The position numbers and the translations under genes were made by a program. From Baylisascaris procyonis (Eukaryota > Nematoda > Chromadorea > Rhabditida > Ascarididae): a DNA stretch of 64,000 nt. Below the pieces are notes generated by a model, which was given only the letters and a program-made list of their open reading frames with translations, ran no database searches and was not told the DNA's origin. Shown piece after piece: positions 11,215 through 25,611 of this stretch. The stretch is from the NCBI GenBank assembly GCA_037389465.1, contig JAZARR010000082.1:3026501-3090500 (forward strand). Direction: 5' to 3'. Position 1 is the first letter of the stretch. Every line of letters begins with the position of its first letter.

Positions 11215-14200
11215 CTATGAGATCCACCGCCCCCCCCCCCTGAACAGATCCCAGCATCGTAAGTTAAAAGACATTTTTAAAAAACGAACATTAGCATGTG
11301 CTTGTGCTGCGCGGACTTTTTCGATTTGTGCACTAAGACTGTGTAACGTTCGATCGATAGCACCACGGACACGATTCGTCGATTCGAGATATCCGAGTGC
11401 ATATTGTGAATAATTCGCATTAGCCATATCTCCGACTGCTTTCAACTCCCCCGTGAACATCTTATCGAATCGTGTACATTGCTTTTGTGCTTCTAAGATT
11501 AACATCTGAAATTTAAATTTCAAAGTAATTATAGCCGAATGGAGTAGTTTTTAACACCGATTGATAAATATATTCGATGTGTACCTTTTGAATTTGGAAC
11601 GTTGAATAATATAGCTAAATTTATTTAATTTTAATAATTCAGTACATAATATTTGATAGCTAAATCTAATCTTAACAAATTACAATGAAAAATAAGAAAT
11701 ATAGACCACTTTGTGGTGTGTGGGAAATTCAACTGTAAAGATTGGACAATAAAGAAGACTATCCGATGGTAGAGCAAAATACTTTCTAAGTGAATATGCT
11801 AAAAATTAATTTTTTTTAACGATCTAAGATTATCGGCAAACAAAGAAATTAGAGAAGCATTTGAAATATTTTTTTTGTTAATCATCAAGCAATTTAGAGA
11901 CAAATACTACAACTTTAAAATTAGAGAAGCGCATAACTCAGATGCACACGTAAACGAATAAGGGCCGAAACGTGTACACCTTTCAAGTCTTTGTTCTTTT
12001 CTTAGGATATCTTTTTTTACAAAAACGATCTATTTCTGGTTCATTTATTTTATTTTATTTTGCATTTATAGTTTTAAATAATCTCATATTTTTAATTTAT
12101 AGTGCACTCATAGTTTTAAATAATTAAATAATTTTAAATAATTTCTAAGAGAAATGATTAAAAACTATGTGAATTATCAATAGAAAAATGAATGATATTT
12201 CTAAAAATCGCTAAACACAATTGACTGCTCGATAATATTTTGATTCCTCTGCCGCTAAAAGTATAATTTCAGCTCAATTTTTTCACATATGGGCTGAATT
12301 TTTTCTTTTTTCTAAGTATTGATCGTCGTGACTATGATTCGATGTTGTGATTCATTAATTAGCGGGCAGGTATGAATACCGTCCGCAAATCTATAACTGA
12401 TAAAAAAAAATAACATTTTCATTACAAGTGATTAATTTTTAAAACTAATTTCTATCTATTCTATAAGAAATAAACAACGATATAATTGGCGTAAATATTC
12501 GCGCATAAATATTCAACAGATTAAAAAACAAATCAATAAAAACTTATAAAAAATTCAAAAGAAAAGTCGAATAAACAATAAATTACAACACTAAAAGAGA
12601 ACGAACTAAGTTGATTTCAATTTGGTCACAAACAGCCATGAAATTATTCATAGCAGAAGCGTATCGTTCTTTTGGTGTAAGAGCGGTCTTTCTATCGGCC
12701 GAGTCGACAGATTTCGGCTCATCAAGAGATTTCACTGAGCTCGGATTCACCGATAATGGATTCACTGATTGTGGATTCACTGACATCGGATTATGCGATG
12801 CTACCGATGCATCCAATTGCTGACGTGATGTACCCGGTCGAACTACATCGGCCGCTGCACGATTCACTTCCTAAAACAAACAAAAAAAGAAGTACTCATG
12901 AATTGAAAACCGCAAACAAAGAAAAGGATTCAAGCTAAGCGGGTCCTAAAACGAAAACTTGGGACAGAACGACATCCAAATAATTTAAACTTACAAATTA
13001 GCTGGGCGTTTTTCTTTCGCATGTGTTTATCTATTCCAGAAACAAAATATCCCTCTCTGCATTTAACCTTTTATAATAAGAATTCCCGGTCGACTAACTG
13101 TCTCAGCTCAGCTTTTCGATATAATGTCGGGATATTTTTGAAATCCTTCGGAAATCCACGAGATTTTAGGCGTTTACCATGGGGATCAAAGAGAGTTCTC
13201 TAGCACTACTTTCATCGTTAATGATTGCATTATTCACCTCACCCTTCCCATAACGAATTGTGTGAAAGTTTAATTTTTAATTCATCCTACGCTGCTTTTT
13301 TCCTTTATAAAGTGAAAAATTCGTAAGAAAAATTTGGGCCTCTCTCGTTCTTCCCCACCATTTTTCCTTTCCCGCCCGTCACCACTCTTCCCTACATAAT
13401 AATAACTTCCGAGAACAAAATGCTCACAAGAATAGCGTGCCGAAGATCTTTCATAATGAGATTCTTTGCGATTGAGGTTGGATCTGGAGGTATCATAGAA
13501 GAGCCGCCTGAAGCACCGTCTTGAGTAGCACACGACTGCACCGACGATGGTGCTTGTTGAGGAGTTGCTGGAGTAGGGACCGCTTGTTGCGATGCCGGAT
13601 TCATCGGTGTCTGTGGATTATTCGATGGTGGCCCACCCGTTGAAGGTGGTCCTCCCGGAGTCAACTAAAGTCACATCTTTCTTTACAATGAGTCAACAAT
13701 CGAATCGAATCGTAAAATCGAAGCCATGTAAGTATCTCACTAAATTTTCAAAAATAATAACAAAACCTATTACTCTCGAAAGTATTGACTCTCATATTTC
13801 AGTTCAAAAATCTAATGAAGCTCTATCAGATGTTTCATTTGTATAACAACAAACGCAACGACGAAATGCAACCTATAAAATCGATATTCCACGATCAGAA
13901 CACCTACTTAAGCAATGGGACATTCTTTGCTCAATCCTCTTAGCAATTCATTTATCTACAAAAATAGAGAGGAATAAGAAGTCATTAATGTACCTTCATA
14001 TTTATTGAACTGCATCCTATCTGCGAAGGTTATTCCTTATTTATAGTTTTACTCAGCGAAATGAGCTATCACGCATGTTTTATGCATATACACGAGATTG
14101 CTTAGGAACATTCTGCCTTATACACTCAGAATTCGGCCTCAGAATGCAAAAAAATTACAAAACACGTACTGTAAATGGATTGCTAATATAAGGAAACGCA

Positions 14201-16451
14201 ACAAATTCAAGAAATACTTGTAAAATAGGTATCCCCCTTTCTTGCAATTAGTCTAATTTTGAGAGAACAATTAGGACAACGACGAATAAAAATATCAACT
14301 TTTCTAAATATCACCTCCATAGATTTCAAATTTTATTTTAATTCTTTAAAAAAATTTATTGAAAGTTTAAAAAAAAATTTTTTTTGTATCGCAATTTTGT
14401 TAAAGCGTAAAACGTTTCAATTAGACTAGAACTTACCGCTTGGGATAGTTGGCTAGCAACAATTGCTGGACTTCTTGGTTGTCCTCCTCCAACTGCAAAC
14501 ATCGGTTGTGAGGAACTCATTGACTGCTGAAAGAAGAAAGAGAGTAAAATAAAAGAAAGAAAATTCACATGTATTTTTTCCGTTCGATAAATGATGTAAA
14601 AACAATGGAATTTTGATCAACGATCGATTTTTTTTTTGATTCCCTTAGCATTTCCCCATTTATATGTTCTCTTTTAAAAATCCAGAAAACCTACTGACTT
14701 ATGGATTTACAATCGAGATTTTATAGTCTTCAATCATGCAAACTTTAGTGCCAATTCAATTCAGTACTGTTAAAGATCTAGCCCATTCTTTTACTTAATT
14801 TTGATGATATCGACAAATTTCATCGATGTTGAACAGACTATTATTCTCTAACGCTTCTTCAAACCTCTATGCTTCCTTAGCAAATGAAGTTTTAAAAAAA
14901 AAGTTTAGCCAAAAAACTATTTCATCACTAATTTTCAACGGATCTCTCATTCCATAAAGTGCATATGCTATCACCAGCTGGGTGGTGATAACAGCATGGC
15001 CAATATTACCATCCAAGAAGCATTGTTTAATAGGAATTATGCAATACAACCTGTTGATGTTGTATGAACGATTGTTGAGGGGTCATTTGCATTTGTTGTG
15101 TTGATGGTCCAATTTGTTGATGCTGTGAAGTGACAATATTAATATGCTGTGATTGTGGTATGCTTTGTGCATTGCCCACATGTGAAGTGGTCATCATTGG
15201 TTGACCCATCGACATCATATGTGATTGTGAACTGATCACTGCCATCATTTGTGGTGGTGCTTGTCCTGAACTCATCATACCTTGTGGATAACCTTGTTGT
15301 GTCACCATTCCACCACCTTGCTGCAAATAAAACATTTCCAGACCACATTTCATACAAATCTATTACCTTTACCCTCAGGTAATGTCTTAGGTAAACGCAT
15401 TACCTTTACCTCTAAGGAAAATTTTAGGCAAATGTACTATCTTTGGTTTTAGGAAACATTTTGCATGAAACATTAACGACGACCGACAACATCAAACAAT
15501 GTCCACTCATCGTAATTAATTCAAACGCTACTTAAAAAAAAAAAAATCGATTGTCAAAGAATGAATTAGACGGCGTTAGCTTGCGCCTATCGTTTTTTGC
15601 TGCTGTACAAAATACAAGACTTCGTCGACTTACGATCAGAATACGTCCCGATCGATCCAATTTGAATCGATCGCAGAATTGAATTATTTTGTAAACAAAA
15701 TTCGATTATTTTATAAACAAACACCTGAGGTTCGCCATTTCGCATTGAAAATTATAAATTTATGATCAATCATTGACAAAAGGCTGATTACAAAGTTAAT
15801 TCAAATATTTTGTAACTTCAACTCTCAAAATATGCTCAAACGATGGCTGAGATTAGCTATAGCTCTCTTCTAAGGATCACGAATTCAAATGCAACGCCAG
15901 ACTGTCAGGACAAAGAATCCTGGCATGCAAACTTACAGGATTCATCATATGTGGTTGTGATGACGTCATCATCATTCCGGTATGTGTCATCATTGTGTTT
16001 AATTGTCCACCGCTTATTGTACGAGGCATCGATTGAGGATACATCTGCAAACAATGAACTATCAATTTGTATTTATAAATATTTGAATTCTAACTATTAA
16101 ATACTACATGTATTTTATATAATAATACAACGAAAAGTTTTATAATATTTCTCTGCGTATAAATCTATAAAATATATATAACTAATACCTTTTTTGATGA
16201 AAAATAACTCGAATAGTACGACTATTACATTGACAATAACCGGAAAATTTTCACTCGATGGTTATTGATATAAAACTTCAGTGATCGCCGTTCAAAACTA
16301 ATCTTTAACAAACATTTAATCCAAATATCCTCACTATTTGATGTCTCACTATTTAATCGAAATAGCCTCAATTCAAATAGCTAAAGGTCACAAATTCATA
16401 AAGCACCTGTTGATTTTGTGAAGTTGGATAACCACCTGGGCCTGACATCAT
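11215..16451 (-). CDS. MED29: Mediator complex subunit 29 (MED29, Intersex family), 7 exons
   Basis: The subunit belongs to the tail-proximal part of Mediator, which bridges activators and RNA polymerase II in the nucleus. Exons (minus strand) are 16451-16407, 16044-15937, 15320-15051, 14526-14437, 13664-13428, 12870-12607 and 11505-11215. All junctions are phase 0, giving 434 residues. The first four exons are Met/Gln/Ser/Pro-rich and disordered. The conserved core starts with DPTSIAKNLIMKDLRHAI (family: DPVQ...LIPQLKESL), then KERYASAMNNFMAVCDQIEI (family: RFDKCLEEFYALCDQLEL), then YSQYALGYLESTNRVRGAID (family: YPQYLAVIKAQISCAKDIHT). Exon 6 also carries four SVNP/SVK-type repeats. The length is far above the human protein (about 200) but typical for the long nematode form. 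The start ATG lies 10 bases after a TTTTTTCAG acceptor, suggesting trans-splicing. The last 20 residues include an 11-G tract (11230-11240) and are unreliable. Confidence 0.85.
12610..12830 (-). repeat. Short SVNP repeats inside MED29 exon 6
   Basis: In-frame imperfect 21-24-bp repeats encode successive MSVNPQ / SVNPL / SVNPS / SVK units. They lie between a DNA-encoded linker and the conserved MED29 helix and extend the disordered linker. Confidence 0.6.
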
Positions 16452-18338
16452 TGAAGATACACTGAAAAAATGATACATCACTAATAATGAACGATTCCTG
16501 AAGACGTCACATTCCGTATTTCGTCGAAGCAAATATAGCATTATAATTGAAAAATGAGAATAAAACCAATATTTACTACTCATAAATCGGTCTAGATTAA
16601 TCTCGGTTATGGTGGCAATCGAGATCAGGGACGACCACGTTTAAACCAAACCAAACATAACACACTGTTGGAAACTTTGGTGATTTACACATGCAAATTA
16701 AACAAAGGGCAATCCGAACGAATCTATATTGTGTTCATCTATAGTTTAGATCTAATATATCTTCATCGCACCATCCATTGACGATGAGGAACCTACAACT
16801 GCAAGCTTACAGATGTTATCCAACATACTTCCTTTATAAAACTTGAGTTCAATACAATTGGATTTGAAGGCCTCGCTTTGCCTAACAACGAAAAATGAAG
16901 TGCACAGTACCCACCTATCGGGGAGGTAAACACCTATCATTAGACCATACTTTTAAGTGCTTTACCTGAAATTGGTAAAATATATCCTGCATGGTTTATT
17001 TTCAACCAGCAACTTAGGTTTCGCTTTTGTTTAGCTCAACGCAGATTCATCGGTGCAATTTTGGACAAATTACCATTCATTATTTCAAGCGGGTAAAAAG
17101 AGAACGATACCGGTTTCATTAAGTCAACTCTATTACAGATGATTCCAAGCATTACTATCTATCTCAACGTCATGCAAAAAGAAAAAAACAACTTCGGCAT
17201 TCAAAAATAAGTGGAATAGAAAGAACTGAATATTCTAACTACAAAACATATAAAAAATTCCATAAATTTTTGGCTATCTGTCAGAAAACTTTCTCTTCTA
17301 TTAAGACGTCGACTTAAACAATGTGCCCAGTATTGCCTCATAATAAATCACCATAGAAAAAACAATTGTTGTTAAAAATATTATAAAAAAATTTTGCCGA
17401 TAACATGTGCTTTCCTAAATTTCTAAAGAAATCAATTCAATTGCATCACTATTAAATGAACAATTTCAAAATTTTCCTGTATAAATACTGTCCCTCTCAT
17501 ATATAAAAGAATGAGAGAATTTATGCAAATAGAGTCACCCTCTTATCCCCCATATCGACTAATTCAAACCCCACGATTTTGAACGCTTATAAAAATTTGC
17601 CTAAAAGTGGTTAATTGAATAATTATACACATTTTTAGTAATATAATCAGTCCCATTTAACCGCTGAAAATATTTTCATATTTAAAAAGCACGTCAACAA
17701 AATAAAGCAACTATATAAATATACTTCAAACAATCGGTTTATACCGATATATGGCATCGTCAAAATAGATTTTTTATTTTTATTTTTTTTTTTTTGAATG
17801 CATAATTTTGCGCCATTAATTCAAATAACAATAAACAATAAATTGAAATTAATTTATTTAAATCAGAATAAACGAATCAATTCAATAAAAATCGACAATA
17901 TGATGTAATATTTCATTCAGATGATGTTCGATAAACAATAAAATCCTGAAATTAATAATACATTTTAATATATTCTAAAAGAAAATAGCCGATAAAAGAA
18001 AATTTATGTCTTCCATTTTGTTTATATGAAACCTCTTTAAGGCTAAAATCTGTTTTCCGGATACAACGGAAATCAAGTAATTAATCTCTCTAATTAATTA
18101 ATATCTTATTATCATATCACAACTATTATTGAGGACAATTCTCAAAAATAATATTCCATCTTATTTTTGATATTGAAGTCATAAATTTCATATGCAATCG
18201 ATGATATTATAACGATAACCTCCTAATCGATCAAAGATCAATCGTTTAATTCAATTCTAAAGTATATTATTTTAGATAAAAACCAAATTGCGGAGAGTCT
18301 CCTCGAGACCATAAAAATCAAACAATTCTTTTAAGCTA
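16452..18338. other. MED29-COQ6 intergenic interval
   Basis: This AT-rich interval of about 1.9 kb lies between the two co-oriented genes. It includes the acceptor TTTTTTCAG (ending at 16462) used by MED29. Small ORFs here look like chance. The spacing is long for a compact nematode operon but does not exclude one. Confidence 0.5.
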
Positions 18339-21300
18339 TCAGCAATTATTGAAATAAATTTTTGAATGCACCTCACTTTCCTGAGCTGTCGGAAAATTTA
18401 AATACTCAAAATTTTGCATAAATTTACATATTTATTCGATTTGAAAATTTATGCATTCAGTGTCTTTAGAATACGAAACTAATCAAAATTGCCCCCCGCT
18501 AAATGTTTATATTAGCCGGTCGATTCAGTTGCCATCCATCGAATAAACACATCAACTTTTACATTCACTATGAGTTGAATTTTAATATTCGTTATTCCAA
18601 AAAAAAAAAAACCTCCACCCTATTTGCATATCGTATAACATCGAGAAAAAGCCCCTTACATATGCAAATTTCCAAAAAAGGAAGAGTAAAATTCTATCTA
18701 GATTCACCTTAATTGGTGTGAGCTTGTTAACTGCGAATAATCCCAACGAACGTATAAACACAATCGGCGTTGCTTCAGTACGATATAAACGATTCAACCA
18801 ATCGCATACCACCTGTATCGGCATATTATGTCGTTGTCCTTGAGTATCATAATCCGATAAGTAGGTCAACGCACCTCAAACATATATTAATTCAACTTCC
18901 TTATTAATTTTTACTAAAATTATTCTGGTTTGCACCTATACACCTACAATATGACAGGTTACAGTATTTATTATATTAGTATGACAGTGTTCTCCATGTA
19001 AAATCAGTACGATACTCCATCTTGAACGCTGCCCATATACACCCTAAAAGGTGTTTTCTATTTGTTCCACAATGATCAATGAATTTGCTCTGAATGAATG
19101 TTGAATGATAGGCCGTTGAGGAATGGAAATCGACGTTATTTAAACTAAGCGTACAGTTCAGAAACCTTTAAATGATCATCATTCACATGCAAAAATATAA
19201 CAATCTCAGCAGCCGATTATGTGCTATCGTCTACTCAAAGGATATACTCTCAAGTCTTTACGATGAAACCTGGGAAGAACATTAAAGGAAGAATATTGCA
19301 TAAGAAAGGAAACAACTAGTGAGAGGTTATTAACGATCGCACGAAGAAAGGACGACAGAACGAAACAAAAGGCATCATTGAGATAAGAAACCTTAAGTTA
19401 ACCACCCAATTAGAGTTATTCGAATATAAAATTGAAAGATGTTTGGCACATATATATCAATGTTGATGAATTCAAACATTAATGCACAAATCCCGATTTG
19501 AAACGACTTTAGATTCGATCAAAGAAAAGGATATCACATATTTTCACAAGTAAAATGACGTCATCGAGAAAACATTAGAAGGATTTGGAAGAAAAGTAAG
19601 CGACATCAAAAAAATCATAGATATAAAAATGGTAAAAAGCGAAGAAAATTCATTAATTTCATTCAATATAAAACAAAAAAAAAACTTGGAAATATTCCAA
19701 CAAAATTAGAAACAATATAACCAATACGATTAATAATAAGATAGTGGCTTCGTAGAGAAAGTCAACTTAACCCATTACAACCGCAATTCTTTTTCTACAT
19801 TCGTAATTATTAAGATTACATTATAAGCGTGAAGATTGAAAAAAAAAGAGAAACATTCCCTGCGGGGGAAAAGATTTTCACTAAAAAATCTGTATAGAAA
19901 AAAAAAACCGAATAAAAATATCATTTAGGTTTTATTCAGATTGATTTATGTTTAGATATCAATTTAAAAAAAAAAAAAAGAAAAATTAACTCAACAGAAT
20001 AGAATTTTATTTACTTTTCAAGCATTTATAGTGAAATTCAAAAAAAAAAAATCAGTACCAAGATCAGCACCATCACGAACACTTCGTTCAAGACAACAAG
20101 TAAGCGTTCTCACATCTGCCCAACCCAAATTAACCCCTTGTCCAGCAAGTGGATGAATACGATGTGCCGCATCTCTAAAAAATTAATATTACAATTAAAA
20201 TCTTTATAAGTTATATCACTGCAATAATCTTATAATAAAGTAATAGAAAACCACTCTAATATTACTAGTCTATATTATGACAATAAACTCTCATCGTTGT
20301 GCCTCATATAAAATTCTCAATTTTTTCATTGCTTTATCTACCCAAAATGGGAAAATAAAATAGTTAAATAAAGGATCTACTGGTGTCGATTCCTTTAAAC
20401 TATTCCCTTCCTTCTTCCCAACCATCGACAGCTCTCAATATTTTCCAACCCGACTACAATAAAGATCGTAAATTTGTATGTTTCATTCAGCCTTTCTAAA
20501 ATAAACGATGAAGGTTAATAACTTATTGCTTCGAAATTATACCCAATAAGCGCGACACGTGGAGCCACATATGAATGTGTGTGTCCGAATCCAAGCGGGA
20601 AAGCAGCTCGAGTATCCGATTGCAATGCGATCACCGTTGGAGGGATCGGTATTCGAGTCGGCTTCATACCACATAAACTATTGAGAGCATCCTCGGCAAG
20701 GCTCAATACTTGATTCGTTATTGGGCTTTGGCTTGCATCTGTCGTCTTCAGAATATCCATCATTCAATTAATTAGGCTTTCAGGTTTTTAGTTATTACAG
20801 ATGTCATAAAAAATTCAGTATTTAAGACGAAGAGACGATCTCTCCGAAAACACTTTCTAAGACGGTTGAACAATGCAACAGCTAATAAAAAACTATTCTG
20901 ACTGAATTTCACTCATTTGGATAAGTCGTATTCATAAGCCAGGAACATTTGAAGTTACCCCTCTCTCAGATGGAAAACCCGGTTGCACACTTACCTCTTA
21001 TCAACTAAACGTCTACTCTTAGCTGTGATATTAGAAAAATAAAAATAAACACTAAAAAAATTAGCATTCAATAAGGAATTCACCACTTTCTCATTTTCCT
21101 TAAGGGCACTCAAGATCAGCGACATTAGCTCATCCGGTTAAACAGCGGAACAGAAATCTAGAGGTCGCTGGTTCGAACTACTCTCCCTCTTCTTGTTCTC
21201 AGGTAATACTCCAGTCGAAGAATTTTTCGACAGTATTGGAATCCGTACAAATAACTAACGAGATAATGATTGAGTTCATCGACGAATTGTTCAGGTGTGA

Positions 21301-24300
21301 GTGAAAGCAAATGTTCCGCATGTTCATCACTTGTCGTCCAGACCAATGAACTCAAGTCTGCACTAAGTGGTAATAAAGCGATTGGACCATGTTTACTAAA
21401 TCGTTGCCAAGCTGCACTATTATCATCTTCCTAAAAATATATTCTCAAGCATAAATCATTCCGAAGGTTTTTTATAATTATAAATAATTTTTATTGGAAT
21501 TTTCCATAATTTTATTTTATTATTTAATATCAATAAAGTGAGAGTTTTGCAAAAAAAAAAAAAAAATGTAAAAACAAATGTTTTATAGGAAATGATTAAA
21601 ATTAAGAGATGTTGATGTTATTGTTTTTTATAATAGGGATTACTGATCGAAATTGCGCTAAGAACTTCATTGCAGTACCTCAAGTATTTTTTCATTAATC
21701 AATGGGTTATTTTTCGTTCACCTTTACTAGCCTTTATGCTCGGCGGAAAAAAACCCATAGCTAATGAAAGAAATGGATGCTTTTTGCTTCATTAATTTCA
21801 TTATATTTGCATAAAAATCACCGATTTTATTAGAGGATTTCGATGTTAGCCAATAAATTTCAACGCTAATAAGTTCTTAATCCATAAATTAGAAATATTA
21901 TTCATATAAAATTAGAAATTATTATATGATTTTATGTTGTCAAATGAATTCAATATTAAGAAAAATAAAATAAACTCGATATTTTCAATGATATAGAATT
22001 GCATTTGTGAAATTTTTTTTCAATTAGACAAAAATTTATCAAATCGCAAGAAAAACTCTTTGTAATTTTATATTATTCTCTAATAATATATAAATGTAAT
22101 AATGACCGCCTGAATTTGCAATGTAGCGACAACTCCTTTTTGTCCATATTCCCAAGTGGTATAATCCACATCGAATGATTGTCGTACTTGACTTTTTACA
22201 CCATCAGCTCCGATCTGAAATTATATTAACATCAATAAACAACAATTAGGATGCATCATTAAATCGACTAACAGCAGTGACTTACTGATAGTTTTAAATA
22301 GATAATTGTGCCTCCCACTAAAATATATAGAAAAACTAAGAATCGATAGACAAACGGAAAGAAAATTTTTTTATGATTTCTTTAATTTTCACTTATTTTA
22401 TAGTTTATTTATTAAACAGTGCATAATGCATTTAAAAAATTTTAATAAAAAATAAAAAAAGCTAGAATTTCATTTCTTGAATATAATTGAATAAATTTTT
22501 AGTGAAAAATATTAATCTTTATATAAATAACGCGTAAAAAGACATTGAACAATAGACAAAGAAATTTTCAGTGGAAATTATTAAAATTATAGACAATTTT
22601 TGCACAATTGTTAACGACAATATCACTAACACAACGTTACGGACTTTACTGTCGCTGAAATCGCTTTCTACTTTTCTTCTTCTATTCCTTCATAAGCGTC
22701 CCCTATTTTCTCCCTTACCTTTTCTATTCCAATCACTCCCTTTTCCCCTTTCAACTTCACATACCTATTTAATTTTCCTCCCGCAACTGTCACCTGATAA
22801 TGCTCTGTGATAGGAGAAACATTATGGCATTGTAATTAATTAATTTACATATAAAAATTGATTTGCATATTAAGAAAGAATAAAATAACATTTAAATTTC
22901 AAAAAAATCCCACAATAATTACGAAAAATGAACGGAAGCACTTACAATAAGCGATGTTGATATTTCTGAGCCATCGCTAAGTTTCAAACTTGCAAGGTTA
23001 GCCAATGAATTCGGAATTCTTAAAAAATTTTCATATATTATAAAACAGCAGAAATATGCAAACAGACGTTCTCTGTTTCACATTGATCGATCAAACATCA
23101 CTATATCAAAATTCCATAATTTTAGAATATAGATATATGCTGATCAATTCAAAAATATTTGAAGATTTTTTAATCAACTATAACTTAATAAAAATTCATG
23201 GAATATTTCTGAGAATTCTATAGTTATTTATTGAGAACAATATGAGAAGAAAACGCTTCCGAAACAAATAAAACATAAAATGCAATAAATTTCAGATTTT
23301 TTTTATCGACGCTAAAACAACAATAAGGATCACAATAAGCGGTTATGATGGATCAAAAATTAAGATTAAAAAATTTAAAATGTAATTTATTAATAAATAA
23401 AACTGCGCAGAAAATTTGAAAAAAAAAACAAATAAAAAAGAAATAAAAATTTACATGCAATTATCCACTTTAGTATTTGTTTTAATTTCCACGTTAGGGC
23501 ATTGTTCATGAATACGATCAATTAAGAATGCAACAATAGCATTATTCTCGACGATATATGCGATCTCATTGTTCGGATTTGGTTGTTCGAAACGAATCGT
23601 CGATTTAGAGCAACTATCTATCACCTATAAGATAATAAAACCACGAAACGATCATCTCCTTCAGATTCTCTATACATACATATACAAACTATAGATCAAC
23701 CTCCAATAAAACACTAAAGTAATTGGAAGGCTTTGACCGAAGAATTATTCAGTTGAGGAGGGGATTATAGCAGTAGAATAGAGTTTCTAATAAGGACGGG
23801 GGGGGGGCATCTGTGTAAGAATATAAGAATAATATCTGTCATATCAATACGATATCTGAAGAAAAAATTGAGGAAAATTCACGTTCAATGGGGTTCATTC
23901 TAATGATATCATATGCGAATGACCAAGACGACTCGTTTCTCATACAATATTTCATAACTTCTTTTAATAAAACTATTCAATAACGAAAAAATATAGATGC
24001 AGAAATAAATAGAAATAAACTACTAAAAACCTCTAAAACACTGAATGATTTACTGAGTAAAGTAAAAAAAAAACTATTAAGTAAATAAATGAGAAATTTC
24101 TAACCTCAAGTCGATCAACCCTTTTAACTCGATATTTTTCTAATTTTTCCCATATTCCAAGCTCTAAAATAAATGAAATATTCAAATTTAAATAGTGGAA
24201 AATCTCCAAGCATTCGTAATAAAAAAAAAAGAGGTGATGAACGATCGTTTTGTAGGACTACGTTAATAGACAATTTAATCGCATTTAATAAGAAATTAGT

Positions 24301-25611
24301 GTAATATAAGATGTGAATGATGAATAAAACGAGAAACTTGAGATACTAATTTAGAGGCAAATATTAAAGATACGATTGATATCAAACTTAATCGCACACT
24401 TCGGTGACAACGATATCTTCTTACTGATAAGAATATAACTGTTAGAATGCTTTGATAAACCTGTGACTAGATCCGCAATTTATTAACGTACAATCGGCTA
24501 TACCACCTTTGCTAAGTGAATCATTATTTGCTTTATTGAATGCGGTTTTGAAAAGGACTTCAAGACAGCTATTTTTTTTTAAATATCCGAAGTTTCGATG
24601 ATTTGGACTGACAACTTAAATATCAACAATTCAATAATTTAAAAAAAATCTGATTTCCTTTAAAAAAAAAATTGACTCAAAAGCGAAAAACTAACTTTTG
24701 AAGAATGCCACCGATGCAGGTGATATAGCGGAAACTCGATTGGTATATATAGGCGTTTTTACAAGTGGCTTAGGATCACCTGATTCGAGAAGAAGTACCT
24801 TCTTCGAATTTAACGTTTTATTTAAACCTGCAAATGAAAATATTTGCATAAAATCATAAAAAAATATTTTCGAAAAAAAAAAAGAAAAGGAATAATTGCT
24901 CAAAATTTTGCATATATGTGGGCAGAATTTTCTTAGAGATATTCAATCGCTATTCGATAATTCGAATAATTTAAACAAATTAAAAGCCATACATAAGATA
25001 AAAAATTTAATCAACGCCATATCGATATTATGCTCGTTTTTATAGAATATGGGCTGAAATCGACCCTGGCCGTGATTAAAACCGATTTCACCGATAACCT
25101 CTTTCTCCTCCCTCCTTTGTCTTCTTGGAAAGCTTCCCTCTCATCAGAAAAGATCATCTTAGGCAAATAGGGAAATAACACCGTTTCCCTTGATTGTTTA
25201 CTAGGCCCAACGAGGAATGACAATGGGAGATCCGCTGGGAATATTTGTTATCCTTTTCACGAATTTTATTAACTTCCTCTTTCCACCTCATCCAGCTTTC
25301 CTTACCATAAAAAAGCTATAACCCCATCAGTGTGTTGTAAAACTTAGATAAAAAAGTCGATGATGTATGTCTATCAGATGGCCTTATGAATGCATATAAA
25401 ACAAAAAGTGGATTAAACAGAAGAATGAAAGAGAGAGGGAAGAGGGAGAGGGACAGAGAGAGAAAGAGAGAGAAAGGGACAAACCCATTGAGCATGCCAT
25501 AGCGTTACCAACCATTCCACCACCAACAATCACCGCATCATAGAAAGGATTTGCCATTGAAGAATAATATCGAGCCAATATGGCTAGATGAGTGGTCGGA
25601 TACGACAACAT
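18339..25611 (-). CDS. COQ6: Ubiquinone biosynthesis monooxygenase COQ6, mitochondrial, 11 exons
   Basis: FAD-dependent enzyme that hydroxylates C5 of the polyprenyl-benzoate ring in coenzyme Q synthesis, on the matrix face of the inner mitochondrial membrane. Exons (minus) are 25611-25485, 24827-24696, 24163-24105, 23624-23455, 23018-22946, 22214-22107, 21430-21260, 20745-20543, 20174-20059, 18874-18708 and 18380-18339. Every junction keeps phase, giving 455 residues (human 468). The N-terminus [18 protein letters not shown] is a plausible mitochondrial presequence. The three flavoprotein motifs are present: [15 protein letters not shown] (residues about 25-39), [11 protein letters not shown], and [19 protein letters not shown]. 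Family blocks such as [20 protein letters not shown] and RQRHN-like [25 protein letters not shown] also match. The last exon (13 residues) is uncertain: the family usually ends KEQIMAFASK, and the alternative is read-through of exon 10 to a stop at 18582. Confidence 0.92.
21120..21182 (+). repeat. tRNA-like fragment (SINE-like) in COQ6 intron, copy 2
   Basis: TAGCTCATCCGG (A box, 21126-21137) and GGTTCGAACTA (B box, 21170-21180) are spaced as in a tRNA, with an anticodon-arm-like segment between. The acceptor stem does not pair, so it is not a functional tRNA. It lies inside intron 7 of COQ6, opposite in orientation to the gene. Confidence 0.5.

Noticed and set aside
12362..12386. GC-rich hairpin GCGGGCAGGTATGAATACCG... 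as part of a tRNA
   Set aside because: The palindrome is imperfect and neither an A nor a B box with correct spacing is present.
21120..21182. Functional tRNA gene in COQ6 intron
   Set aside because: A and B boxes are present but the acceptor stem does not pair and the 3' half is degenerate.
25011..25223. 70-codon minus ORF in COQ6 intron 1
   Set aside because: COQ6 exons 1 and 2 join exactly at the conserved FAD-motif/strand boundary without it; no homology recognised.
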